From assembly GCA_021789565.1 (NCBI GenBank), contig JAJYJL010000497.1:1-6449 (forward strand): 6,449 nucleotides of DNA. The letters run 5' to 3'. Below the pieces are notes generated by a model. That model saw only the letters and a program-made list of their open reading frames with translations. It made no database searches and was not told where the DNA came from. Position 1 is the first letter of the stretch. Every line of letters starts with the position of its first letter. A program made the position numbers and the translations under genes. The DNA comes from Acidobacteriota bacterium. Its GTDB lineage: Bacteria > Acidobacteriota > Terriglobia > UBA7540. Shown one piece after another: positions 1 through 6,033 of this stretch.

Positions 1-356
1 CCGTGCTCTCTGTGCTTGCGCGGGAAGTTTATTCGATTGAAATAATCGAACCTCTGGCCACGGAGGCGGCGGAACGTCTGCACCGGCTCGGTTACACCAA
101 TGTCAAGGTCCGCGCCGGCGATGGCTATCGGGGCTGGCCCGAGGCCGCTCCGTTCGATGGGATCATAGTGACAGCGTCGCCAGACCACATTCCTAAGCCG
201 CTCCTTGATCAACTGGAGGAGGGTGGCCGGCTGGTTCTTCCTGTCGGGAAGACTTTTCAGACTCTCACTCGTGTTCGGCGGACTCCCAAGGGGTTCCGGA
301 GGGAAAACCTGCTGCCCGTCCGTTTTGTTCCCATGACGGGCGAGGCCGAGAAATGA
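1..356 (+). CDS. pcm: Protein-L-isoaspartate O-methyltransferase, C-terminal part (5' end outside window)
   Basis: This enzyme uses S-adenosylmethionine to methylate L-isoaspartyl residues in damaged proteins, which starts their repair; it acts in the cytosol. The reading frame is open to the left edge. The GTG at position 3 is an internal Val codon, since the family has an A-V-L-x-x-L-A stretch just before the EVYSIEI motif seen here, so the true start lies upstream. About 118 residues are visible, roughly the last half of a family member of about 210-220 residues. Visible family landmarks are YSIEIIEPLA (SAM-site acidic strand), GDGYRGWPEAAPFDGIIVTA (the strand after the SAM site), LEEGGRLVLPVG, and the C-terminal LLPVRFVPMTG. 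The SAM-binding glycine loop itself is off-window. The gene ends with TGA and converges on dapF with a 40-base gap. It is intact as far as seen and the family assignment is secure. Confidence 0.95.
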   Translation, partial: VLSVLAREVYSIEIIEPLATEAAERLHRLGYTNVKVRAGDGYRGWPEAAPFDGIIVTASPDHIPKPLLDQLEEGGRLVLPVGKTFQTLTRVRRTPKGFRRENLLPVRFVPMTGEAEK

Positions 357-396
357 CCCTCGCCCCGAGGAAGCGCGCCCCTTCCGGATTCTTCAG

Positions 397-1269
397 TTAA
401 AGTGGCGGGAAATAGGTCCCGTCCGAGATCAATTCCGCAGGGCCGGCAAGCAATACTTCCCTGTTTTCGGGCCAGGAGACGTCAAGCGTGCCCGCAAGCG
501 TACGGACTTTGACCGCCCGACCAGTGAAACCATTCAGGATGCAGGCGACAACTGCGCCACACGACCCCGTGCCTGAGGACATGGTTCTCCCCACACCCCG
601 CTCCCAGTACCGGACTTTGATCTCCTTTTTTGAAACGACATGCACAAATTCGACATTGGTCCTGTTCGGAAACAATGGGCTGCTCTCGATCTCTTTCCCG
701 ACCGCCTCCCATGGTATGCGCGAGAAGTCAGCGACAAAGACCGAACAATGAGGGTTCCCCATCGAAGTAATCGTTGCCGCAAAGACGCCGTGCGCGGTGC
801 GGATCGGATAACCCACTACCGGGCCTGGAATTTTACCGGCTGCGAACGGGATCTTTTCGGGATCGAGAGTGGGCCTCCCCATGTTCACGCGGAAGTTCCA
901 CTTTCGTTGTTTCGCTTGAGCAGGCGCAGATAATGGTTCTAATATTCTTACCCCTGATGCTGTTTCTACCCGAAGGTTCTTTCGCCTGAGGTTTTCGCGC
1001 ATCAGGAATGCGCCGGCGCAGCGGATGCCATTTCCGGACATTTCGGCTTCGCTGCCATCTGCATTAAAGAAGCGGACGCGGGCGTGATTGGTTGTGCTTC
1101 GGGGCTTCAAAACTATCAGTAGCCCATCCGCACCTATGCCCGTGTGCCTCTCACAGATCGATCGCGCAAGCGCGCTGAGGTTACCGCCCAAATTGCAAGT
1201 GTTCGTGACAATAAAGTCGTTACCCAATCCGTGAAATTTTGTAAAGCTTAACTTCGAAGTCTTGGCCAT
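397..1269 (-). CDS. dapF: Diaminopimelate epimerase, Ser/Ser variant
   Basis: DapF interconverts LL- and meso-diaminopimelate in the lysine and peptidoglycan pathway, in the cytosol and without a cofactor. The 290 residues match the usual family length and two-lobed layout: FTKFHGLGNDFIV (residues 9-21, substrate Asn17), GIGADG (44-49), NADGSEAEMSGNGIRC (69-84), SMGNPHC (169-175, substrate Asn172), NRTNVEF (202-208, Asn205), YWERGVG (221-227, Glu223-Arg224) and SSGTGSCGA (231-239). The oddity is in the two catalytic loops. The classical enzyme has Cys before GNG and Cys before G-T/S-G; this protein has Ser78 (codon TCC) and Ser232 (codon TCA). Cysteines close by, Cys84 and Cys237, are present. 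All other substrate residues appear kept, so the fold assignment is secure, but the chemistry is uncertain. The ATG start gives the expected N-terminus; no strong Shine-Dalgarno is visible. It is the last gene of the minus-strand series, 63 bases after the glycosyltransferase. Confidence 0.93.
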   Translation of the reverse strand: MAKTSKLSFTKFHGLGNDFIVTNTCNLGGNLSALARSICERHTGIGADGLLIVLKPRSTTNHARVRFFNADGSEAEMSGNGIRCAGAFLMRENLRRKNLRVETASGVRILEPLSAPAQAKQRKWNFRVNMGRPTLDPEKIPFAAGKIPGPVVGYPIRTAHGVFAATITSMGNPHCSVFVADFSRIPWEAVGKEIESSPLFPNRTNVEFVHVVSKKEIKVRYWERGVGRTMSSGTGSCGAVVACILNGFTGRAVKVRTLAGTLDVSWPENREVLLAGPAELISDGTYFPPL

Positions 1270-1318
1270 TGTTTAAATTCTGCCTGTCAATTCATATTAA
1301 TCTTCTGCCAGATAAACT

Positions 1319-1350
1319 GCGCACCGGCGCGGCTATCCGGTTGTGCGCCG
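1319..1350 (-). terminator. GC-rich hairpin over the glycosyltransferase stop codon, possible terminator or attenuator
   Basis: Two competing stems can be drawn. GCGCAC at 1319-1324 pairs with GTGCGC at 1343-1348, with CCGG at 1324-1327 and 1337-1340 able to extend it using a small bulge. Alternatively CGGCGC at 1325-1330 pairs with GCGCCG at 1345-1350. The element spans the TAG stop of the glycosyltransferase gene (1333-1335). Read on the minus strand it is followed by AGTTTATCT, which is only weakly U-rich, so a classical intrinsic terminator is doubtful. It lies ahead of dapF and could trim or attenuate read-through, or simply reflect GC-rich coding sequence. Pairing was done by eye; no energy was computed. 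Confidence 0.3.
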
Positions 1351-2925
1351 AAAAATCGTAATGCTTTGCTGCTGGGGGAAATCTCTGTGATAAACCGGCG
1401 AAAAGCCCTTGAATGCGTTCGGATATGCGCGCATCAGGATGTCCACCGCATCGCCTTCCTTAATGACGACCCACTCCACGAAATTCTGCGCGCCGCTGGG
1501 AATCTGTCGCCAGTATTTCAGATTATCTCCGCTGAGGATATTCCGGTAGTGAATGTCGAGCGTGGGCGCGACGCAAGGCCACTGGCCGGACTCCATCAGT
1601 ATCCTCTTGCCATCATAATGGGTTCTGAGGAAATCTGTGAGAGCCTGGCTGGGTTTAGTGTTGCACGGATTATTGAGAATCCCCTCTTCAACCACCGGCA
1701 ATTTTCGCGCGCCGCCAGCCAACATCCAGACATTTTGCACGGCCAGAATGCCCAGGCTCGCCATAAGTATCCCGATCCTCAGTTTTTTTGATAGCGAAGG
1801 AGAAACGACAAAGGAGGCGAGCAAGGCAATGCCTGGCAGCATTTCTATTCCATAGCGGAGGTTGTAATAAGTATGCGGAAAATATGTGGGTACGTACAAC
1901 GCAACCGCAGCACCCGCCATTGCCTGAATATAGAACGGAAACAGGACCAGCAAGAGAAACGTTGCAGCGCGCCTTTTGCAAAAACGTCGCTCGATTGCCC
2001 ACATCATCAAGCCAAGAACCGCAAGGACAAGCAGCCCGGGACCTAAAATCAGTTTCAGATCTTCGACGTAATACCGCGCTGAAAGCACAATGCTGCCGTC
2101 AGTTGGATAACGAAAGGCCGTAGTGGCCACCTGGTAGGCGTAGATGGCCTGCGCAGAGTCGGGCCCGTTATAAAACTCGAGTGGATTGCCATATTTCAGG
2201 GTTTCATGAATAATCCACAGCACCGGGCCTGCACCGGCTATTGCTGAGAAAAGCAGAGCGTGACGAAGGCGCTTCTTCCACGAATCTTTTCGCACCAGGA
2301 AAACGAATAATGCTGCAAACGGCAGGACATACCAGCCGGAGTAGCGGCTGAGCGTGTCGAAGAACGCCGCAACCGCCGCCCCGACCAGGCAGAGCGTGCG
2401 GCCGCTTATCTGGTAATGGAACAAACCATATACTGCGAGCACGGCCCACATGATTGCGAGGGGCTCCGTCATGGGGGTGCCCGAAAGGTAAAACATGCTG
2501 GGGCAAAGCAGGAATGCCGCCAGCGTGACAAAAGCTGATGCAAGGTTCCCGTTCATTTCCAGCGCCAGCCGGAAAAGAAACCACGCACTCACCGAGAAGG
2601 CCACAGTTGAAATCAGGCTGCCGGCCAGGCCTGTCCGCCACAGGTGGTCGTTGATCGCAAGTGGTGCCGCCAGCAGATGGAACATCGGCAGCCAGACGTT
2701 CCCAAGCTCCGCAAACCCTGGCGTTAATGAGTCAAAAACCCGACGGGCGCCCTCCATGTGGGCGAGCGTGTCACCATAGAGGCAAGTCAAACCGCGGGTA
2801 TAGAAAAAATGAAGGCTGCCAAAGGCCACCCCCAGAATGGCAGCCCAGATGGCAACCGAAAGTCCGGCAGAAAGTACGGGATTCGGCTGAAGCTGTGTGG
2901 AATCGGCGTCAGGCCGGTCAGACAT
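1333..2925 (-). CDS. Polytopic membrane glycosyltransferase, GT-C fold (ArnT/PMT-like)
   Basis: This is a multi-pass inner-membrane protein, probably moving a sugar from a polyprenyl-phosphate donor onto a lipid or envelope glycan on the outer face of the membrane. After a short hydrophilic N-terminus there are about ten hydrophobic segments, for example near residues 19-40, 100-119, 128-146, 152-170, 177-190, 198-211, 223-240, 291-310, 321-342, 361-376 and 384-403. The first extramembrane loop carries TCLYGDTLAHMEGARR (about 47-62), the acidic loop typical of GT-C enzymes, with Asp52 the candidate catalytic residue. YYNLRYGIEMLPG (about 353-365) is a further family-like block. The C-terminal 120 residues are soluble; Cys421 and Cys451 there could form a disulfide. 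The in-frame ATG at 2925-2923 is preferred over the TTG one codon earlier. The start overlaps the kinase stop by 8 bases, implying translational coupling. Donor and acceptor cannot be told. Confidence 0.8.
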   Translation of the reverse strand: MSDRPDADSTQLQPNPVLSAGLSVAIWAAILGVAFGSLHFFYTRGLTCLYGDTLAHMEGARRVFDSLTPGFAELGNVWLPMFHLLAAPLAINDHLWRTGLAGSLISTVAFSVSAWFLFRLALEMNGNLASAFVTLAAFLLCPSMFYLSGTPMTEPLAIMWAVLAVYGLFHYQISGRTLCLVGAAVAAFFDTLSRYSGWYVLPFAALFVFLVRKDSWKKRLRHALLFSAIAGAGPVLWIIHETLKYGNPLEFYNGPDSAQAIYAYQVATTAFRYPTDGSIVLSARYYVEDLKLILGPGLLVLAVLGLMMWAIERRFCKRRAATFLLLVLFPFYIQAMAGAAVALYVPTYFPHTYYNLRYGIEMLPGIALLASFVVSPSLSKKLRIGILMASLGILAVQNVWMLAGGARKLPVVEEGILNNPCNTKPSQALTDFLRTHYDGKRILMESGQWPCVAPTLDIHYRNILSGDNLKYWRQIPSGAQNFVEWVVIKEGDAVDILMRAYPNAFKGFSPVYHRDFPQQQSITIFRRTTG

Positions 2926-3823
2926 CAAATCGGGTCAGTTGCGCAAACTCGCGCAAGCGTCCTTCAATTTCCTGAGACGTAAGTCCCAGGAGGCGCTTAA
3001 GGCCAAATTCTTCAACCGCGAAACTTGCCATGACGGAGCCGTACACAACGGCGCGCCGAAGGTTTGTTTCAGAAATGTCACCGGTTCGAGCAATGTGCCC
3101 CATAAATCCGCCCGCGAACGTGTCTCCTGCACCCGTCGGATCTTTGAATTCCTCAAGCATAAAAGCAGGCGCGGAAAACACGGAACCGTTGTTAAACAAT
3201 GCGACTCCGTGCTCACCACGTTTAATCACGAGAATCTTTGGGCCCATCTTTTGGATTTCTGTCGCGGCCTTTCGAAGGTTCTGGCAGCCGGAAAGCATCC
3301 GGGCTTCTCCTTCGTTAATCACCAGCGCATGCACCACTCGCAGAATCTCTTTCAGGTCGTCAAGGCTACCTTCAATCCAATAGTTCATGGAATCGCAGGC
3401 CACGAACTGCGCCTTTGGAAGCTGACGGCGGACATGGAGCTGGAGTTTGGGGTCGATGTTTCCCAGGAAAACGAATTCCGTTGAGGTGTCCGATGCGGGG
3501 ACCTTGGGGCTGAAGTTCTGGAACACATTGAGCTGAAGGTCAAGGGTCTTTGCATCATTCATGTCACCGACATACTCACCCTTCCAGCGGAAAGTTTTGC
3601 CTGGTGCGCATTCGAGGCCTGTGGTCTCAATCGTACGAAGCCGAAAGACTTCAAGGTGCTCTTCTTCAAAGTCCTCACCGACTACGGCGACCAACTTGAC
3701 CGGGCCAAACCAGCTTGCTGCAACGGAAAAGAAACTTGCCGACCCGCCCAGAATTCCTTCCACTTGCCCGTGAGGAGTCCGGATCGAATCAAAAGCCACG
3801 GAACCAACGACCAAGAGCGACAT
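2918..3823 (-). CDS. PfkB/ribokinase-family carbohydrate or nucleoside kinase
   Basis: This cytosolic kinase should transfer phosphate from ATP to a sugar or nucleoside hydroxyl. The 301 residues are full length for the family. The C-terminal signature KDPTGAGDTFAGGFMGH (227-243) contains the anion-hole glycines and the catalytic base Asp234. NEGE (170-173) is the conserved N-x-x-E motif for metal and phosphate binding, and VIKRGEHGV (199-207) is the usual strand before the nucleotide site. The N-terminal block GGSASFFSVAASWFG (26-40) is in the right place but lacks the Asn that many sugar kinases have after the glycine pair, having aromatic residues instead. The gene follows mtnP by 49 bases and overlaps the glycosyltransferase. 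The context suggests purine-nucleoside or methylthioadenosine salvage, such as an adenosine or 5-methylthioribose-type substrate, but this is inference. The ATG start is supported by the fit of the first beta strand; a purine run (AGGGGGA) lies 12-13 bases upstream, somewhat far for an RBS. Confidence 0.88.
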   Translation of the reverse strand: MSLLVVGSVAFDSIRTPHGQVEGILGGSASFFSVAASWFGPVKLVAVVGEDFEEEHLEVFRLRTIETTGLECAPGKTFRWKGEYVGDMNDAKTLDLQLNVFQNFSPKVPASDTSTEFVFLGNIDPKLQLHVRRQLPKAQFVACDSMNYWIEGSLDDLKEILRVVHALVINEGEARMLSGCQNLRKAATEIQKMGPKILVIKRGEHGVALFNNGSVFSAPAFMLEEFKDPTGAGDTFAGGFMGHIARTGDISETNLRRAVVYGSVMASFAVEEFGLKRLLGLTSQEIEGRLREFAQLTRFDV

Positions 3824-3872
3824 AAAACGTGCTTTTCCCCCTGACTTGCGAATCTGTTGTTTCTAGTTCAGT

Positions 3873-4736
3873 TTACTTGAGATATTTCCCGACGAGCAAG
3901 TTTAACCGCTTCTTGGCCTGGGGTGAAATCTTACGCCGGTCCGTAATAATCGCGTGCGCGAGCGCAGATCCACACTTGCAATTGCGCACCTTAGGCAAGA
4001 CCCGGACGCCGGCCCGCAGGATTTTCCGTGCGTTTTCCACGTTGCGGTTGAGGTAATCAATGATCTGGTTGACGGTGACGGCTTCATGCTCGGGATGCCA
4101 GCAATCGTAATCCGTGACCATCGCCAGCGTTGCGTAGCAAATTTCGGCCTCGCGTGCAAGCTTCGCCTCTTGAAGATTGGTCATGCCGATAATATCCATA
4201 CCCCAGCTTCGATAGGTATTCGATTCCGCCTTTGTTGAGAATGCGGGGCCCTCCATGCAGACGTATGTTCCGCCGCGATGGACGTTAACGCCTGCGCCAG
4301 CGCAAGCCGCTTCCAGTGCGTCCATAACTACAGGGCACATGGGGTCGGAAAAGCCTACATGCGCCACAATCCCGCTACCGAAGAAGGTTGAGATTCGCCC
4401 GCGCGTGCGATCGAAAAATTGCAGCGGCAGGGCCATATCCATGGGGCGGTAATCCTCTCTTAGTGAACCGACGGCGCTGACAGAAAGAATGCGCTCGACG
4501 CCTAGTTTTTTCATCGCGTAGATGTTGGCGCGGAAGTTAATTTCCGAAGGACTGATGAGATGTCCGCGCCCGTGGCGGGCCAGAAATGCAACGCGGCGAC
4601 CTTCAAGAATTCCCACACAAATGGCGTCTGAAGGTTTCCCGAACGGCGTTGCCACGCGCACCCACTTGGCCCGTGTGACCCCTTCCATCTGATAAAGTCC
4701 GCTCCCGCCAATGATTCCGATCTCTGCTTGAGCCAC
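3873..4736 (-). CDS. mtnP: S-methyl-5'-thioadenosine phosphorylase
   Basis: This enzyme splits S-methyl-5'-thioadenosine, a by-product of polyamine synthesis and other SAM use, with phosphate to adenine and 5-methylthioribose 1-phosphate. It is a cytosolic member of the trimeric purine nucleoside phosphorylase family. Motifs in order are IIGGSGLY (8-15, phosphate loop), ARHGRGH (53-59, phosphate Arg-His), SAVGSLRE (87-94), FDRTRGR (108-114), MEGPAFSTKAES (161-172), IIGMTN (182-187, ribose site) and VTDYDCW (207-213). The Asp-Tyr-Asp motif indicates adenine specificity and argues against a 6-oxopurine or methylthioinosine enzyme. A Cys-Lys-Cys motif at 253-255 in the C-terminal part resembles the CXC motif of thermophilic archaeal relatives. 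The start is GTG, backed by a strong GGAGG seven bases upstream; the resulting N-terminus places the phosphate loop correctly. The gene lies 29 bases after the MBL gene and 49 before the kinase. No mtnA isomerase is visible nearby. Confidence 0.94.
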   Translation of the reverse strand: MAQAEIGIIGGSGLYQMEGVTRAKWVRVATPFGKPSDAICVGILEGRRVAFLARHGRGHLISPSEINFRANIYAMKKLGVERILSVSAVGSLREDYRPMDMALPLQFFDRTRGRISTFFGSGIVAHVGFSDPMCPVVMDALEAACAGAGVNVHRGGTYVCMEGPAFSTKAESNTYRSWGMDIIGMTNLQEAKLAREAEICYATLAMVTDYDCWHPEHEAVTVNQIIDYLNRNVENARKILRAGVRVLPKVRNCKCGSALAHAIITDRRKISPQAKKRLNLLVGKYLK

Positions 4737-4743
4737 TCTCCAT

Positions 4744-4748
4744 CCTCC
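4744..4748 (-). promoter_or_regulatory. Shine-Dalgarno for mtnP that fixes its GTG start
   Basis: On the minus strand GGAGG is followed by seven bases and then the GTG at 4736. The ATG at 4743-4741, between this site and the GTG, is out of frame with mtnP. The spacing is ideal and decides for the GTG start. Confidence 0.8.
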
Positions 4749-4765
4749 AGTTTTAAAACTTTGAG

Positions 4766-5599
4766 CTATCTTTCTGTCACGGGGTGGAACGCCAGATCCC
4801 CGTCCGTTTCAACAAGTCTGCCCCCAAAAACGTCCGGATCATGCGGAAATACTATCAGGGCTTGTTGCTCCGCGAGCTGAGGAAGCAAGCGCTTTTTTGA
4901 TGCAAGCGTATCCATTGGGGAGAGGTCAAATGCCATGATCCACGGAAACGGCAGATGGGCGCGTGTCGGCACTAGGTCTGAAACAAAACAGGCGCTCTTG
5001 CCTTCCGATTCAATCCACACGCACTGCATGTCCTGGACGTGCCCGGCCGCAACCTCAACCCGGATGCCAGGCACAATCTCGCAGGGACCTTCGATAAAAA
5101 CGGTCTGCGGCTCTGCCGGGGCAAACCACTCTTCCAGATAGCTTGCCCGGTCGCGCTCGTTCGGATGCAGGGCATGCTCCCATTCCGCCCGTTGCATAAA
5201 ATAGCGCGCTTTTGGAAATGTCGTAACAACCCGAGATCCATCCCGCCTTGTGTTCCATCCACAATGGTCGAAATGAAGGTGTGTGTTGACGATGATATCG
5301 ACGTCATCCACGCCAACCCCGTGCCGTGAAAGATCATCCAGAAGATTTGATGAATGATCAATTTTGTAGATCCCGGCATGCTTCGCGCCAAATTTATCGC
5401 CGATTCCCGTTTCAATCAGAACATTATATTTACCAGTCCGGGCCAGCAGGCACGTCAGCCCAAGTCTGACGCGGTTACGCTCATCGGCCGCCAGCTTCTT
5501 CTCCCAGAGGACTTTGGGCACAACCCCAAACATTTGCCCGCCGTCCAGCGCGAACGTCCCGTCCGAAAGGGCAAAAATATCAAACGCACCGAGTTTCAT
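4766..5599 (-). CDS. Metallo-beta-lactamase-fold metallo-hydrolase, AHL-lactonase-like, substrate unknown
   Basis: The protein is a probably dinuclear zinc hydrolase of 277 residues with no signal peptide, so it should be cytosolic. The metal-binding set is complete: NTHLHFDHCGWN (105-116) gives His107, His109, Asp111 and His112; AGHVQDMQ (185-192) gives His187; SDLVP (207-211) gives the bridging Asp208; FPHDPDVFG (251-259) gives His253. The order and spacing resemble the N-acyl-homoserine-lactonase and related esterase branch of the superfamily, but substrate cannot be read from sequence; lactones, thioesters such as acyl-CoA, or other esters are all possible. Its ATG overlaps the stop of the methylmalonyl-CoA epimerase gene in an ATGA arrangement, so the two are very likely co-translated. 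This hints at a role in the methylmalonyl-CoA branch, for example clearing a side product, which is inference. It ends 29 bases before the mtnP start. Confidence 0.88.
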   Translation of the reverse strand: MKLGAFDIFALSDGTFALDGGQMFGVVPKVLWEKKLAADERNRVRLGLTCLLARTGKYNVLIETGIGDKFGAKHAGIYKIDHSSNLLDDLSRHGVGVDDVDIIVNTHLHFDHCGWNTRRDGSRVVTTFPKARYFMQRAEWEHALHPNERDRASYLEEWFAPAEPQTVFIEGPCEIVPGIRVEVAAGHVQDMQCVWIESEGKSACFVSDLVPTRAHLPFPWIMAFDLSPMDTLASKKRLLPQLAEQQALIVFPHDPDVFGGRLVETDGDLAFHPVTER

Positions 5600-6033
5600 T
5601 CCCTTCCTTGCTCCTGGCCTGAATTCGATCGATTCCTCTCACATTTTTCGAGTAGCTCGATCAGTACACTCGCCGTGCTCGAAGGGTGCAGAAACGCAAC
5701 CGACTCGCCACCTGCGCCCATGTGAGGATTTCGGTCGATCAACCGCACGCCACGCTGTTCAAGGTTCTCCAGTGTCCCCCGCAAATTGTTGACTTCGAGT
5801 GTCAGGTGATGAATGCCGGGGCCCCGCCTGGCGATAAAGCGGGCAATCGGCGAATCGGGCGAAATAGCCTCAAGCAGCTCAATCCGGCTTTCTCCTACCT
5901 GGAACACGGCAACCCGCACTTTCTGATCTTCAACCTCTTCCGTGGAATCGGGCGGGCACCCGAGCAACATCTCAAATACCGGGACCGACTTCTCGAGCGA
6001 TTCCACTGCAATACCAATGTGGTGAATTCGCAT
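5596..6033 (-). CDS. mce: Methylmalonyl-CoA epimerase
   Basis: The enzyme converts (2S)- to (2R)-methylmalonyl-CoA between propionyl-CoA carboxylase and the B12-dependent mutase, in the cytosol. The 145 residues form two beta-alpha-beta-beta-beta modules of the vicinal-oxygen-chelate (glyoxalase) fold. Aligned by eye with the Propionibacterium shermanii enzyme, the metal ligands are His5 (RIHHIGIAV), Glu52 (SRIELLE, where that enzyme has Gln65), His76 (GPGIHHLTLEV) and Glu126 (SVLIELLE). The segment GAGGESVAFLHP (106-117) is also typical. A hydrophilic tail of about 16 residues follows the fold. The codons for its last residues, QEQGRE, hold the purine-rich ribosome-binding region of the next gene, with which it shares an ATGA overlap. 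The gene lies 88 bases downstream of the MeaB gene, the usual partnership. The ATG start fits the family N-terminus exactly, though no clear Shine-Dalgarno precedes it. A general glyoxalase/dioxygenase is much less likely. Confidence 0.92.
   Translation of the reverse strand: MRIHHIGIAVESLEKSVPVFEMLLGCPPDSTEEVEDQKVRVAVFQVGESRIELLEAISPDSPIARFIARRGPGIHHLTLEVNNLRGTLENLEQRGVRLIDRNPHMGAGGESVAFLHPSSTASVLIELLEKCERNRSNSGQEQGRE
5602..5615 (-). promoter_or_regulatory. Ribosome-binding region of the MBL gene inside the mce tail
   Basis: On the minus strand AGGAG (5615-5611) and AAGGAAGG (5609-5602) lie just before the ATG at 5599. The AAGGA core sits five bases from the start. The bases also encode the C-terminal Gln-Glu-Gln-Gly-Arg residues of the epimerase, so RNA signal and protein tail share sequence. 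Confidence 0.7.

Noticed and set aside
369..385. GGAAG...CTTCC inverted repeat between pcm and dapF as a terminator
   Set aside because: The stem is only five pairs with a seven-base loop and has no T-run on either strand; too weak to call.
397..1269. The missing DapF cysteines as a frameshift or pseudogene
   Set aside because: The frame is open and full length, and all surrounding motifs are intact, so these are substitutions rather than decay.
1285..1290. TTGACA on the minus strand upstream of dapF, like a -35 box
   Set aside because: It ends only 15 bases before the start codon, so a matching -10 box would fall inside the gene; no convincing promoter could be built from it.
1366..1791. 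Plus-strand open frame of 141 codons opposite the glycosyltransferase
   Set aside because: It is a shadow of the glycosyltransferase coding sequence with no domain features of its own.
2897..3484. Long plus-strand open frame of 195 codons opposite the kinase gene
   Set aside because: It is antisense to a full-length PfkB kinase with intact motifs, and its translation shows no recognisable domain or family pattern.
3873..4736. Reading mtnP as a methylthioinosine phosphorylase or general purine nucleoside phosphorylase
   Set aside because: The TDYDCW motif at 208-213 carries the two Asp residues of adenine-specific MTA phosphorylases, which the 6-oxopurine enzymes lack.
4749..4760. Perfect 12-base palindrome AGTTTTAAAACT before mtnP
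   Set aside because: It is AT-rich and short, and sits in a 29-base spacer inside an apparent operon next to a good Shine-Dalgarno; likely chance, though an operator cannot be excluded.
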